A DNA stretch of 55,084 nt from Xylanibacillus composti (lineage in GTDB: Bacteria > Bacillota > Bacilli > Paenibacillales > K13): positions 1 through 55,084 of the forward strand of contig NZ_BOVK01000072.1 in the NCBI RefSeq assembly GCF_018403685.1, read 5' to 3'. The position numbers were made by a program, and so were the translations under genes. The notes beneath the pieces are model-generated. The model was not told where the DNA came from, did no database searches, and was given only the letters and a program-made list of their open reading frames with translations. Position 1 is the stretch's first letter. Each line of letters starts with the position of its first letter. This document shows, piece after piece, positions 8,090 to 17,910 of the stretch.

Positions 8090-9264
8090 TGCGACACCCC
8101 TTTCCGTGTAGGAAAGATGAGGCTGCCCGGATACTCAATATGGATATCGCTGTTCACCTTTACTTGAATGTTTGAGTAGAAATCCTCATGCCAATCATGC
8201 CTGATCTCATGCCAAATATCGGGATGTTTGCGGTATAACGCATCCCCGAACCCGAGCGGATCGGACTTGAGTCTTTTCAGTTCCTCTAACGCCTTCTCCA
8301 CCATGGTAGTGATCCGGTCATTCAACACTCGTTCTACCTGGACCAAATGCGATGCATGAGACAAATTGAAATCCGACTGATTTTCTGCCACCCCGCCTCT
8401 AGCTCTGATGCTGAGTTCGTAGGTATATGGGGGCGTCGTGGACAGCGGCGTAATTTGCTGCTCGATCTCCACCAGCCGTACGGTCATTCGCCCTTCTTTT
8501 CCTTCAGGTGGATTGACTGTAATATAGGGGCCTCTAACATATCCGGAGCTAATCAGCAGGCCCTGCGTCAACTCTTCATCAAGGAATCCGGATAACCGGT
8601 CGCCTCGAAACACGGCAAAGTTGACCAGCTTGATGCTCGACTCAGCTTTTCCAGCCGATCCAGGTTCGGTCTTGGCTAATTTTATTGCGGGCAGCATCAA
8701 GTCCACGCCGTCCGATTTGAGATTGTCGATCATCATTTTAATGGTGATGGGCCTGCCCATCGTTTGGATCACAAGCTCGCGAATCATCTCGGAAGGAATG
8801 CGCTCCACCGTTGATTCTGCATTGAGAATATCGCGGCCCTGACCTTTTGCAACGACGGCCAGTGCGGTCAGTCGATTCTCCGGCAGACGGGCAGAAATGT
8901 CCGTAACCGTGGCAATATTGTCCCGGGCCAGCTCCTCGCCGAAAATCAGCACGCGGCGATGGCCGAAATAGAGCTCCCTTGGCAATGATTGCTGCTGATG
9001 GTCGTCTGCCTCGCGAATCGTGGAGCCTGTGGCAGAGTCCATGTACCAGGACTTCCCCCCGCTTGTTCCGCCACCGCCGCCTCCGGGTGAGCCAAGTTGG
9101 CCTACGAGCGGAAACTGGAAGCTGACGCGATAGCCTTCCTCATCTTTGTCGTATGCCGTAGCCATGACGAAAGCCACGTCATTAATCTCCCTTCGGTCCC
9201 AGCAGCCGCTCAACAGCGCTATTATGCTGACCATGGCCAAAACAGACGTCATCTTCCTTACCAT
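8086..9264 (-). CDS. Spore germination lipoprotein, Ger(x)C family
   Basis: A 392-residue protein with a lipoprotein signal (ALLSGC, Cys21) followed by WDRREINDVAFVMATAYD, the hallmark start of Ger(x)C proteins. The C subunit is a lipid-anchored protein on the outer face of the spore inner membrane and is needed for receptor function. A Gly/Ser-rich insertion sits near residues 60-70. It lies 24 bp after the A-subunit gene and overlaps the next gene by 4 bp. Confidence 0.93.
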   Translation of the reverse strand: MVRKMTSVLAMVSIIALLSGCWDRREINDVAFVMATAYDKDEEGYRVSFQFPLVGQLGSPGGGGGGTSGGKSWYMDSATGSTIREADDHQQQSLPRELYFGHRRVLIFGEELARDNIATVTDISARLPENRLTALAVVAKGQGRDILNAESTVERIPSEMIRELVIQTMGRPITIKMMIDNLKSDGVDLMLPAIKLAKTEPGSAGKAESSIKLVNFAVFRGDRLSGFLDEELTQGLLISSGYVRGPYITVNPPEGKEGRMTVRLVEIEQQITPLSTTPPYTYELSIRARGGVAENQSDFNLSHASHLVQVERVLNDRITTMVEKALEELKRLKSDPLGFGDALYRKHPDIWHEIRHDWHEDFYSNIQVKVNSDIHIEYPGSLIFPTRKGVSQ

Positions 9265-9288
9265 CCTAATTCCCTCCGAATCAGCGGA

Positions 9289-10833
9289 TTAATAGTTCGG
9301 CCGCTTTCCCCGCTTCCAGTTGCGTCCTATAAAGCTTCGCGGCCGGAAAATCATGCGCCACCATGGCGCACGCGTCAAGATGTCCTTCAGCTCTTTTTCC
9401 CTTAATGGCGCAATGCCCGACATGTACGGCACACCGAAAGATTTCAACTGGACCAGATGGAGGGCAATGAGCAACGTGCCGATAATAATGCCGAACAGCC
9501 CGTAGACGGCTGCCAGGATCAAGAGCGGGAAGCGCAGCATGCGAATAGCTATCGCCATATTGAAGCGAGGAATCGTGAAGGAAGCGATCCCCGTCAAGGC
9601 GACAATGATCACCATAGGCGCCGATACGATCCCCGCCTCGACCGCCGCTTGGCCGATGACGAGCGCGCCGACAATACTGACCGCCTGGCCCAATGTCTTG
9701 GGCAGACGTATCCCTGCCTCCCGCAAAGCCTCGAAGGAGATTTCCAGAATGAGCACTTCGACGACCGCCGGGAACGGAATCGTCTCTCTGGCTGCCGCTA
9801 TGCTCAAGATCAAGCTCGTCGGCAGCATATCCTGGTGGAAGGTCGTCGTTGCTACATACAAGGCAGGGAGGAATAAGGCAATGAACATGAACATGAAGCG
9901 CAGCCAGCGAATAAAGGTGCTGATCAAAAAACGTTCATAATAATCCTCACTGGCCTGCAGAAACTGCCAGAAGGTGACCGGGCCTGTCAAGACGAACGGG
10001 GTCCCGTCTACGAAGATGGCGAACCGCCCTTCCAGCAGCTGGCCTGCGACCGTGTCGGGCCGCTCCGAGTACTGCAGCTGGGGAAAGGGAGAAAACGGTT
10101 GATCCTCAATCATTTCCTCTATGTACCCGCTCTCCAGCACACTGTCGATATCGATCTTGGACAGGCGTTTGCGCGCTTCCTCCACCACCTTTGCGTTGGC
10201 GATGCCCTCCATGTAAGTCAACACTACGCTTGTCTGGGTCTCTGCCCCTATGGTGAACAGTTCTGTCTTCAACCGGGGAGACTTGATTTTGAATCGAATG
10301 AGGCTTGTATTGGTTTGAATGCTTTCGTTAAAGCCTTCGCGCGGTCCGCGAATAACCGCTTCCGTCGTGGGTTCCTCTACGCTTCGCCTGATGCCGCCTT
10401 TGACCTCGAGAACAAAGCCCTCCGCGAAGCCATCCAGCAGAAGCACGGCGTTGCCGGACAAGATGCCCTCCACCGCTTCCCTCATCTTGCTTGTTCTCGA
10501 AATCTTGGATAACGTTATGGTCTCCTTCTCAAGCGAATCGAGGGTGGGCTTTGACTGGCTCTCGGCCGCCAGATCGATCAGCAGCGGACGCAGCAAGTGG
10601 TTATCCAACAATTGCGATTGGACGATCCCCTCTATATACACCAGAATCGCTTCCGTCCGCTCGTGAATCACCTCGCGAAACACAACATCATAGCAACTCC
10701 GAAACGCCTCTTTCAGAACTTCGCAATTCTCTTCAAGGGATTCGGACAAATTTGCTTGCAGCGCATCCGGCCAATTGCTCTCCTTATACAGCTCTGTAGA
10801 TGCGGGCTTCCCCGCCTTAGCCTTGTTCCGCAT
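9289..10833 (-). CDS. Spore germination receptor A subunit (GerA family)
   Basis: A 514-residue membrane protein: a large N-terminal cytoplasmic domain (to about residue 270), then about five TM helices and a short basic C-terminus. Family signatures include VEGILSGNAVLLLDG, EGRFAIFVDGTPFVLTGP and ISIAAARETIPFPAVVE-type segments. The A subunit is part of the germinant receptor complex in the spore inner membrane. The longest frame starts at 10944, but AAAGGAATTGCTT immediately precedes the ATG at 10833, which also gives the normal family length. First gene of the ger operon. Confidence 0.93.
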   Translation of the reverse strand: MRNKAKAGKPASTELYKESNWPDALQANLSESLEENCEVLKEAFRSCYDVVFREVIHERTEAILVYIEGIVQSQLLDNHLLRPLLIDLAAESQSKPTLDSLEKETITLSKISRTSKMREAVEGILSGNAVLLLDGFAEGFVLEVKGGIRRSVEEPTTEAVIRGPREGFNESIQTNTSLIRFKIKSPRLKTELFTIGAETQTSVVLTYMEGIANAKVVEEARKRLSKIDIDSVLESGYIEEMIEDQPFSPFPQLQYSERPDTVAGQLLEGRFAIFVDGTPFVLTGPVTFWQFLQASEDYYERFLISTFIRWLRFMFMFIALFLPALYVATTTFHQDMLPTSLILSIAAARETIPFPAVVEVLILEISFEALREAGIRLPKTLGQAVSIVGALVIGQAAVEAGIVSAPMVIIVALTGIASFTIPRFNMAIAIRMLRFPLLILAAVYGLFGIIIGTLLIALHLVQLKSFGVPYMSGIAPLREKELKDILTRAPWWRMIFRPRSFIGRNWKRGKRPNY

Positions 10834-10924
10834 AAGCAATTCCTTTCCAATTGTTTCTGTGCCTTTATTGTGCGCAGCAAGGCAACCTTTTACTCTATTC
10901 GCCCGTACCCTTCCTGAAGAAAGA

Positions 10925-10957
10925 AAAAGCCCGCTATCCTTCACGGACGCGGGGCTT
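10925..10957 (-). terminator. Rho-independent terminator of pncB
   Basis: On the minus strand AAGCCCCGC and GCGGGCTT form a stem with one bulge, followed by TTTTC. It lies about 50 bp after the pncB stop at 11006 and upstream of the ger operon start. Confidence 0.7.
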
Positions 10958-11005
10958 GACGCCAGGCTTTCGATTCAACAGCATATCGGCTTTGATTATG
11001 CATTT

Positions 11006-12442
11006 TCAACGCATGTGCGCCTGCAGCAGCCTCTCCCTCATTTGCCAGAGGTTCGGACTCAGATCGACAGGGTATTTCTCCGGGTTCATGCGCCGCAGAT
11101 ATTCCGGCCAGAATTGACGGAGCCCTTCCCGATGGAAGGCGCGTGCATGCTCGATGCCAGGGAGGTCGTACACCAGCTTTCCCTTCTGGAATACAGGCTG
11201 AAGCAGAGGGATCGCTTCATACTCCCCGACTTCCTGTTGCAAATAGGGATGGATCGGGTCAAACAGCCGCAGCGGCTTTCCCTCCTGCATATCCGTTTCT
11301 TCAACGGAGGCGATATAATCGGCTATGGCTTTGCCTGATTGCCGGTTGATGATGCGGTACACCTCTTTGGCGCCGGGAGTCGTCACCTTCTCCGGATTAG
11401 CTGAAATTTTGATAACCGGCTTCAAGATGCCGGCCTGTTCCCTGGCGACCAGCTTGTATACACCGCCCAGCGCAGGGTCATCCTTCGCCGTGATGAGCTT
11501 TGTGCCCACTCCCCAAGTGTCGATCCTGGCCCCTTGCGCCTTCAGATCGAATAAAATGTGCTCGTCCAGATCATTCGAAGCGACTATGCGCACATAGGAC
11601 AACCCGGCTTCGTCGAGCATGGCGCGAGCCCGCTTCGACAAATAAGCCAAATCGCCGCTGTCCAGGCGGATCGCCTGCATGCGCTTCCCTCGCGCTTCCA
11701 TCGCCTTGGCTGTGCGGATGGCATTCGGCACGCCGCTCCTCAATGTGTCATACGTATCGACCAGCAACGTCACTTGGTCGGGCAATGCAGCAGCAAACCG
11801 GTCGAACGCCTCGGATTCCGAATCATGCATCTGCACCCATGAGTGGGCGTGGGTGCCTTTCGTCGGAATGCCGAACAGCATGCCGGCCCGAAGGTTCGAA
11901 GTCGCATGGAAGCCTGCCAGGTAGGCGGCTCGGGCTCCCCATACAGCTGCGTCCGCCTCCTGGGCGCGGCGCGTCCCGAATTCCAGCAGACCGTCTTCCC
12001 CCGCAATATGCTTGATGCGCGCCGCCTTGGTAGCAACCAGCGTCTGATAGTTGACGAAATTGAGCAGTGCCGTTTCGATAAGCTGCGCTTCCAGGATCGG
12101 CGCCTCGATTCGCATAAGCGGCTCCCCGGGAAAGACGATCGTCCCCTCCGGAACACTATAGATTTCCCCTGTAAAGCGCAGACTGCGCAAGACCTCGAGG
12201 AAATCCGGACTGTACCCCTCTTCCTGCCCGGCCAAATAATCCAGCTCTTCCTCAGTAAATCGCAGCTCCTGTACATAACGTACTACGCGTTCCAGTCCCG
12301 CGAACACCGCATAGCCGTTGGCGAACGGAGGCTTGCGGAAATACATGTCGAACACCGCCCGGTTCCGGTGAGTTCCATTAGCCCAATGCGCGTACATCAT
12401 ATTAATTTGGTACTTGTCTGTATGCAAAGCCAGTGCGTTCAT
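11006..12442 (-). CDS. pncB: Nicotinate phosphoribosyltransferase (NAD salvage)
   Basis: A 478-residue cytoplasmic enzyme that converts nicotinate and PRPP to nicotinate mononucleotide, the first step of the Preiss-Handler NAD salvage route. Diagnostic segments are LHTDKYQINMMYAHW at the N-terminus, FGTRRAQ around the middle, GTHAHSWVQ (the His is the phosphorylated residue in this family), RLDSGDL, and GVGTKLIT. The frame is open up to 12466, but AAAGGAGA precedes the ATG at 12442, which fits better. No NAD-repressor gene is adjacent. Confidence 0.95.
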   Translation of the reverse strand: MNALALHTDKYQINMMYAHWANGTHRNRAVFDMYFRKPPFANGYAVFAGLERVVRYVQELRFTEEELDYLAGQEEGYSPDFLEVLRSLRFTGEIYSVPEGTIVFPGEPLMRIEAPILEAQLIETALLNFVNYQTLVATKAARIKHIAGEDGLLEFGTRRAQEADAAVWGARAAYLAGFHATSNLRAGMLFGIPTKGTHAHSWVQMHDSESEAFDRFAAALPDQVTLLVDTYDTLRSGVPNAIRTAKAMEARGKRMQAIRLDSGDLAYLSKRARAMLDEAGLSYVRIVASNDLDEHILFDLKAQGARIDTWGVGTKLITAKDDPALGGVYKLVAREQAGILKPVIKISANPEKVTTPGAKEVYRIINRQSGKAIADYIASVEETDMQEGKPLRLFDPIHPYLQQEVGEYEAIPLLQPVFQKGKLVYDLPGIEHARAFHREGLRQFWPEYLRRMNPEKYPVDLSPNLWQMRERLLQAHMR

Positions 12443-12470
12443 AGCCTGAGGTTCTCCTTTATGCAAGTGT

Positions 12471-12725
12471 TCACGGCAGCGGGGCCGGCTGGCCGTTCCG
12501 CAGCAGCGTCGCGCCCATCGCCTGCTGGAAGTGTTCGATTGCCCAATACCCCTTCGTCCCCCTAATATGATGCGGCGGGTATAGCTTGGTCTCCGGATAT
12601 ACGATGCCGCTTATAGTCTGCGGGGAATGAGGCGTTTGTATCCGCAGCCCGTTGTTCGGCGGAATATGCTGGATGCGTTCATCTTCGAGTCGGAGGAGAT
12701 CGAGATAAAGTGGGAGCAGCGGCAA
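12471..12725 (-). CDS. Possible small protein or gene remnant, unknown
   Basis: An 84-residue frame starting at TTG, Pro/Leu-rich, ending 28 bp before the pncB start. Composition looks protein-like (for example PETKLYPPHHIRGTKGYW). There is no ribosome-binding site near the TTG. Upstream, GAGGGG is followed by an ATG in another frame that stops after six codons, so the true start may have been lost by a frameshift. I recognise no family. Confidence 0.3.
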   Translation of the reverse strand: MPLLPLYLDLLRLEDERIQHIPPNNGLRIQTPHSPQTISGIVYPETKLYPPHHIRGTKGYWAIEHFQQAMGATLLRNGQPAPLP

Positions 12726-12832
12726 CGCAGCACTTATGTCATCTTTTCTAACATATTTTCTTTACCCCTCTATTCCATTATGTATTTTTTATGAAAATTC
12801 GACAAAATCCCCTCTTCGATGTCAGGAAAATA

Positions 12833-12861
12833 TTGCATCATAAGTGAAGTTCATGTAAGAT
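12833..12861 (+). promoter_or_regulatory. Putative sigma-A promoter of the chemoreceptor gene
   Basis: TTGCAT (12833-12838), a 17-base spacer and TAAGAT (12856-12861). This would give a leader of roughly 85 bases before the ATG at 12954. Confidence 0.45.
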
Positions 12862-12953
12862 AAATCCTATCCAATCAAGAGCCGTGTCAGTTGGTCCTTG
12901 CTCCATGCAGCTGACAGGCCTTGCGACTACACAGATATCGGGAGGTTTTACAC

Positions 12954-15059
12954 ATGAATACTCTGCTTCGACCCTTTATCCGCCTGATGAACCGTGCCAA
13001 GTATGCGCAGAAGTTTCTCTTAATTACCTCTTTGTTCTGCATTCCGATTTTGATCATGCTCCATCAATTGATCCAAGCGCATAGGGATGATATCCATCAA
13101 CTGTCCCTTGAGCTGGAAGGCGTCTCCTATATCGCGTCGTTGGAGCCGATTATACTGGAGATGCAAAAGCACAGAGGTCTGGCGAACGGTTGGTTGAATG
13201 GGGACAGCTCTTCCGAAGTCGCCATCCTGGAAAGCCAAGAGGCAATTGAACAATACCTTCTAAGCAGCGACAGTCTTCTTAAGCAAGCTGATCCCGCATT
13301 TGCGCTGGAGGAGGAATGGGAAGCAATTCGCATCGCATGGCTGGACTTAAAGGAAGCTTACGCTCGCCTGGCTCCGGAAGAAAGCTTTCAGGCGCACACC
13401 GCATTGATCGGGGACATCCAAGGCTTGATCACAACCATTGCCGATCAGTCTCAGCTCACCCTGGACGCCAGGCTGGATACCTTCTATCTGGCCACCCTGA
13501 GCACCAATCATCTGCCAGCGCTTATCGAAACGGTCGGACAAGCCCGAGGAAGCGGCAATGGCATATTAGCCGCATCGCGGATCAGCGAGGAACAGACGCT
13601 GTCTTTCATGTTGGCCACCGAAAATATGGACCGGGCGGCAGCAGCCATGACAAAGGTTCAGGAGCTCGTTCTGTCCTACAATCCATCGCTGCGGGAGGAA
13701 TTGGAAAAGCTATCGGCAGCGAGCATAGAGGCAGCTGAAGACTACTCCCGAATTATCGCAGAGCAATTCATCGAACGCTCCCTTACCATGGAGCCCAGCG
13801 ATTATTTCGCTCGAGGCACGCAGACGATCGATGAGGCATCCCTGTTCTTCGACGCCGTCATAGCGTCACTGGACAGACTGCTGCTCGAGCGACTAGAACA
13901 AGCGAAATTCAATCGGAACCTGGTATTCGCCAGCCTTCTCCTGTCATTCTCGCTGGCAACTCTGCTCTTCCTCAGCTTCTATTGGAGCGTCAAGCGCTCC
14001 GTAGCGGCTTTGAACGAGAGTTCCCACCAGCTTGCTACTGGCAACCTGAAAGCCCGGATCGTCGTGGAGTCCCGTGATGAGCTGGGAGATGTAGGGCATT
14101 CCTTCAATGCCATGGCGGAAAGCATTGGGAACCTTATTCGCTTGAACCAAACGATGATGGAACAGATCGCTGCTGCCTCCGGCCATTTAAGGGACATGTC
14201 GCAGCAGACCGTAAGCGCCACCGAGGAGATCGCGGAATCCACCCAGCTGGTCGCCGCCGGAGCGGACAGGCAGCTCGAAGCGACGGACGAAACTTCCCGT
14301 GCCATGAGCGAGATGGCAGCTGGCGTACAGCACATTGCCGAGGCTACTTCCTCCATATCGGAGCTGGCCGAAGACGCAGCCAATCAGGCGAAAAGCGGCA
14401 ATGACACGCTGGTATCGACTGCCGCCCGCATGCAGCAGATTCATCAGACGGTTCACCGATCTGTCGAGACGATGCAGGTGCTGGGACAGCGCTCCCGGAA
14501 AATCGGCGACATCGTCTCCGATATTGCCAACATCACCGCCCAGACACATATTCTGTCCTTGAACGCTGCCATAGAGGCAGCAAGAGCCGGCGAAGCAGGG
14601 AAAGGATTCTCCGTTGTGGCGGATGAAATCCGGGCGCTGGCTGGGCAGTGCAAACAAGCGGCAGAGTCCATTGCCCAAATCGTGCTGGAAATTGCCGCTT
14701 CTGTAGAACAAGCGGATGGCGCGATTCTTGAAGGACAGCAGGCTGCTGCGCTTGGGCTGAAGAGCATGGATGAGATGAGCGCCATATTCCACAGCATACT
14801 GGACTCTGTTCAGCAGGTAGCCGAGCAAATTCGGGATACCTCGGCCATATCCGAGCAGATGTCTGCCGGCACCGAGGAAATCGCTGCTTCGGTCACCGAA
14901 TTGACCGCCATTGCACAGCAAGCGCTGGACAAAACCCAAGTCACTTCCGCATCCAGCCAGGAGCTCCTGTCCTCGATGGAAGAAGTGCAAGCGGTGATTG
15001 ATACATTGAATGAATCCGCAGATCAATTAGCCGGGGAGATGAAAAAGTTCCAGGCTTGA
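12954..15059 (+). CDS. Methyl-accepting chemotaxis protein with nitrate/nitrite-sensing-like domain
   Basis: A 701-residue chemoreceptor. Order: TM helix (about 21-38), a helical extracellular domain of about 290 residues containing [14 protein letters not shown], which resembles the NIT nitrate/nitrite-sensing four-helix domain, a second TM helix (about 325-345), a HAMP linker, and a long coiled-coil signalling domain whose CheA/CheW-binding tip reads [18 protein letters not shown]. It would control the CheA kinase and flagellar rotation. The start follows GGGAGG at 12954 rather than the earlier in-frame codon at 12921. Monocistronic, with a promoter at 12833 and a terminator at 15113. The ligand is unknown. 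Confidence 0.92.
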   Translation: MNTLLRPFIRLMNRAKYAQKFLLITSLFCIPILIMLHQLIQAHRDDIHQLSLELEGVSYIASLEPIILEMQKHRGLANGWLNGDSSSEVAILESQEAIEQYLLSSDSLLKQADPAFALEEEWEAIRIAWLDLKEAYARLAPEESFQAHTALIGDIQGLITTIADQSQLTLDARLDTFYLATLSTNHLPALIETVGQARGSGNGILAASRISEEQTLSFMLATENMDRAAAAMTKVQELVLSYNPSLREELEKLSAASIEAAEDYSRIIAEQFIERSLTMEPSDYFARGTQTIDEASLFFDAVIASLDRLLLERLEQAKFNRNLVFASLLLSFSLATLLFLSFYWSVKRSVAALNESSHQLATGNLKARIVVESRDELGDVGHSFNAMAESIGNLIRLNQTMMEQIAAASGHLRDMSQQTVSATEEIAESTQLVAAGADRQLEATDETSRAMSEMAAGVQHIAEATSSISELAEDAANQAKSGNDTLVSTAARMQQIHQTVHRSVETMQVLGQRSRKIGDIVSDIANITAQTHILSLNAAIEAARAGEAGKGFSVVADEIRALAGQCKQAAESIAQIVLEIAASVEQADGAILEGQQAAALGLKSMDEMSAIFHSILDSVQQVAEQIRDTSAISEQMSAGTEEIAASVTELTAIAQQALDKTQVTSASSQELLSSMEEVQAVIDTLNESADQLAGEMKKFQA

Positions 15060-15112
15060 TTCCTGATACGGGCGCTCCCCATAGAGCGTCCTTCCCATCA
15101 TCTAAGAGAATG

Positions 15113-15153
15113 ACCGGCTCCCCTGCTCGTTTGCGTGCGGGAGCTGGTTTTTT
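15113..15153 (+). terminator. Rho-independent terminator of the chemoreceptor gene
   Basis: Stem ACCGGCTCCC / GGGAGCTGGT (one G-U pair) followed by TTTTTTG, about 55 bp after the stop codon. Confidence 0.85.
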
Positions 15154-15167
15154 GTCTACGAAGGAGA

Positions 15168-15557
15168 TTAGCCGCTTTCCTCGCTTAATCGACGGACAAA
15201 CGGAACATCCGCCGGAGCAAATGCATAGTGCTGCAGCTCCGAACGCGCGACCCAGCAGTATGCGTCGTGATCGACCAGCCGGATGTCCCCCCTCAGATAT
15301 GTCGCTTTGTAAGCAATCAGGCGAATGCGTACTGTGCCATAGTCATGCTCGTTCACCCCAAACCTTGCATAAGGCGCAATGTCAATGCGCATCTCTTCAC
15401 GCAGCTCCCGCTTCAAGCATGCCTCCGGCGTTTCGCCCGGCTCGAGCTTGCCTCCCGGGAACTCCCACATTCCGCCCTGCGCCTTGTCCGCAGCCCGGCG
15501 GGCAATAAGCAGCCGCTTCTCTTCGTCCTCAATGATCGCTGCCGCTACCTCGATCAA
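15168..15557 (-). CDS. Nudix (MutT-like) nucleoside triphosphate pyrophosphohydrolase
   Basis: A 129-residue enzyme of the MutT / CTP pyrophosphohydrolase subgroup. The Nudix box reads GGKLEPGETPEACLKRELRE then EMRI; the metal-binding Glu residues are all present, but the usual Gly near the end of the box (GU) is Arg. EFPGGK and the length are normal. Such enzymes hydrolyse damaged or non-canonical (d)NTPs. Translation starts at TTG (15557), preceded by GAGGGGG. The TTG start and good ribosome-binding site suggest moderate expression. Confidence 0.88.
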   Translation of the reverse strand: MIEVAAAIIEDEEKRLLIARRAADKAQGGMWEFPGGKLEPGETPEACLKRELREEMRIDIAPYARFGVNEHDYGTVRIRLIAYKATYLRGDIRLVDHDAYCWVARSELQHYAFAPADVPFVRRLSEESG

Positions 15558-15685
15558 CTTCGTCCCCCTCTTTCCTTCTATTGATGCAGCCCTAACATAA
15601 TTTGTCCTTCTTTTGAATATAAGTCACACTAAAGGGCCCTGTCCAACGCTGGCGCTACTTGTTCCAACGCGCAAGGGGGAAGTCG

Positions 15686-16303
15686 ATGTCATTCATTTAT
15701 GAGCATGAGTGGTTGTTTTTCTTTCTGTCGGAAGTTTTGATATGGGTGCTCGCTGTGCCGTTCCTTATTCTTCGTTACCGTTATGGTCTGGAACAAGCCA
15801 GTATTGTACTGCTGATCGTGATTCTCGCGTGCAATCTGTTTCAGGGACTGCTTGTGGTGGTGGACTTTGTACATACAGGGGAAATTTCGTTCTTTCAGGT
15901 GGTCATTGTCCTGTTCTTTATTTATGCCTTTACGCTTGGGAAATCGGACTTTGCGCTCATGGACCAATATCTGAAAAAGAAATTCAAACCGCCGCACCGT
16001 GTCGTGAAGGAGGCCTCTCTCCTTCCTTATATGCGCTTCCGCAGAAAGTGGATGCTGGGGCATACTGCGGCCTTCCTGCTGCTCCATTCAATCTGGTATG
16101 CGGTGGACATCGGCACGCTTGTGCCGCCTGCCGGGCTATTCTTCTTTCAGGATTGGATTCGGCTGCCGCATCAAGGTTACTTCGAGATTCCCCAGCTGAA
16201 TGCGCTCAGTTATTTCTGGAAGGTCATGTATTATGTAGATCTCCTATTCTTCCTGCTGCTCAGCACGATATGGCAAGCAACCAAACCAAAAACAAGCGTA
16301 TGA
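15686..16303 (+). CDS. Integral membrane protein, unknown
   Basis: A 205-residue protein with about five hydrophobic helices and a basic cytoplasmic loop in the middle (KKKFKPPHRVVKE, then RFRRKW). AAGGGGGAAG precedes the ATG at 15686. The next gene, a small channel-like protein, starts 89 bp downstream on the same strand, so the two may be functionally linked. I do not recognise a family. Confidence 0.7.
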   Translation: MSFIYEHEWLFFFLSEVLIWVLAVPFLILRYRYGLEQASIVLLIVILACNLFQGLLVVVDFVHTGEISFFQVVIVLFFIYAFTLGKSDFALMDQYLKKKFKPPHRVVKEASLLPYMRFRRKWMLGHTAAFLLLHSIWYAVDIGTLVPPAGLFFFQDWIRLPHQGYFEIPQLNALSYFWKVMYYVDLLFFLLLSTIWQATKPKTSV

Positions 16304-16392
16304 ATCCCGCAGATTTTGCCCCACACTGATGCGTGGACACCGCTTGCATGTACCGGCATAGTCGAATCTGAGCTTGGGAGGACGCGAAGACG

Positions 16393-16740
16393 ATGGGCAG
16401 TTTCCTGAGAAGCGTGTACAATTTGGGCCGCCGGACGAAGCATGCTTTTTCAACGGAAAAGGTGTTCGTCGTTCTTCTGTTCATGCTGGCATTGTTCTAT
16501 TGCATTGGCGTCATCTTCTATATCACGGTAGAAAAGACCAGCTTCGTCAACGCCGTCTACCACTGTGCCATGCTGATTACGACGGTCGGCGATTCCAAAT
16601 TCACGCCTACCACAGTTGCCGGGAAGCTGTTCACAGCCGGTTACTCTCTGCTCACAACCGTTCTGTTCGTCGGGTTCATTACCGGATTGGCACAGGCCAT
16701 CATCATTCAAGAGCATCAAAAGGAGAAAAACCAGCAATAA
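16393..16740 (+). CDS. Two-TM ion channel-like protein with altered selectivity filter
   Basis: A 115-residue protein with the TM helix - pore loop - TM helix pattern of the Ion_trans_2 / KcsA-type family: TM1 at about 24-45, a pore region YHCAMLITTVGDSKFTPTT (56-74), and TM2 at about 80-105. Potassium channels have TVGYGD at the filter. Here it is TVGDSK (65-70), so the Tyr-Gly that forms the K+ sites is missing. The surrounding TT and TPTT are conserved, which argues against random decay. It may be a channel of different selectivity or a non-conducting regulator. GGGAGG lies upstream of the ATG. Confidence 0.75.
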   Translation: MGSFLRSVYNLGRRTKHAFSTEKVFVVLLFMLALFYCIGVIFYITVEKTSFVNAVYHCAMLITTVGDSKFTPTTVAGKLFTAGYSLLTTVLFVGFITGLAQAIIIQEHQKEKNQQ

Positions 16741-16976
16741 AAAAAGGACCCGTCTTGGGGCCCTATTCACAAAACGAATTTCCCCGCCCCGTTACATTCT
16801 GAGAGGTCTGACATGATGACGCAACTGGTCCTGTCGGGATCTTCGCTGGAATAGCTTGATCTTACTACCTCGTGTCGAACTTTGTCAAATACATTGTCAC
16901 CCATTTTTCCCATACGGATAATCGTCGGATGTGCGGGCAACCCTACCGAATAAACGGAAATGGAGGGAACAAGCGA

Positions 16977-17144
16977 ATGCCTGACGAGCAAAAGAATCTG
17001 GAAAATGCCACAGATCAACATTTTTTCGAAGAGATCGCTGAGGTAGCGGATTTTATCCATGATCGGCTGGGCGACGTAGAGGATCCAACCGGTTTGAACA
17101 ATACCGTTGAAGAATATGCCGAGCATGAAAACCAGGAAGAATAA
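16977..17144 (+). CDS. Small acidic protein, unknown
   Basis: A 55-residue, strongly acidic protein rich in Glu/Asp and Asn with no membrane segment. TGGAGGG precedes the ATG at 16977, which is better than the earlier in-frame ATG at 16872. A long open frame on the opposite strand overlaps it but has no ribosome-binding site. It may be spore-associated given the CotF gene downstream, but that is only positional. Confidence 0.55.
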   Translation: MPDEQKNLENATDQHFFEEIAEVADFIHDRLGDVEDPTGLNNTVEEYAEHENQEE

Positions 17145-17313
17145 TGCGAAAAACAAAGCTAATGGGGCCGTTCTAGCTAGACTATTAGGACACATCTGGT
17201 CAGGAACAAATTTCTGCATTTTATGACATAGTTTGCATATAACTATCGCTGCCGGACATAATTGTAGAGTGCCGCAGGCACGACAATCTATCTCTTGGAG
17301 GTCAACGAAACCC

Positions 17314-17910
17314 ATGAATACTCTTGGCGCTCACGAAGTACTGGAGCTGCATGAAGTCTTGAACGACGCCATCCACGGCTTGAACACAATGCGACTGTAC
17401 CGCCCTTATGCCCAGGATCAGCAGCTTCAAGCTATGATGGACAGACAAATCAACGCAATGGTCATGGAGTACAACCACATGGTGCAGACTGCCCATCAGC
17501 AGGGCGGCTCCCAAGCTGTTCCTGCCCGCCGCGGCCAGATGCAAATGCAGATGCCCCAATCGTTCCAACCGACATACGGGCTGCGCAATCCGCAAACTCA
17601 GATGCCAGCTGGCAGCGTAGAGGAAATTGACGATGTGGACGTGACGATCTGCCTGGTCAACTGCCACAAGCAAACCGCCGGACTGAAAATGAAAGCCACC
17701 TTGGAAATGGCGAATCCAGCACTCCGCCAGATGATGCAAACCGCTGCCAACAGCTCTGCAGACATGGCCTATGAAAGCTTCCAATATGCCAACCACAAAG
17801 GCTACTACCAAGTACCTACATTGAAGGATACTACGGCCAACACCTTCATGCATGCTTACGGCACAGCACAGCAAGCCCCTATGCACCAGCATGGCACGCA
17901 CATGATGTAA
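17314..17910 (+). CDS. CotF-family spore coat protein
   Basis: A 198-residue protein with the CotF/ferritin-like helical pattern: HEVLELHEVLNDAIHGLNTM near the N-terminus, a Met/Gln-rich low-complexity linker (about 65-95), and the FQYANHKGYYQVPTL segment that marks CotF-type coat proteins near the C-terminus. These proteins are deposited on the spore surface in the mother cell. TTGGAGGTC lies 12 bases before the ATG. A strong hairpin terminator follows. A second CotF-family gene is at 53.7 kb. Confidence 0.88.
   Translation: MNTLGAHEVLELHEVLNDAIHGLNTMRLYRPYAQDQQLQAMMDRQINAMVMEYNHMVQTAHQQGGSQAVPARRGQMQMQMPQSFQPTYGLRNPQTQMPAGSVEEIDDVDVTICLVNCHKQTAGLKMKATLEMANPALRQMMQTAANSSADMAYESFQYANHKGYYQVPTLKDTTANTFMHAYGTAQQAPMHQHGTHMM

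Noticed and set aside
16767-17315. Long open frame (182 codons) on the minus strand opposite the small acidic gene and the CotF upstream region
   Set aside because: No ribosome-binding site at its start, odd composition, and it overlaps a plus-strand gene with a good start signal.
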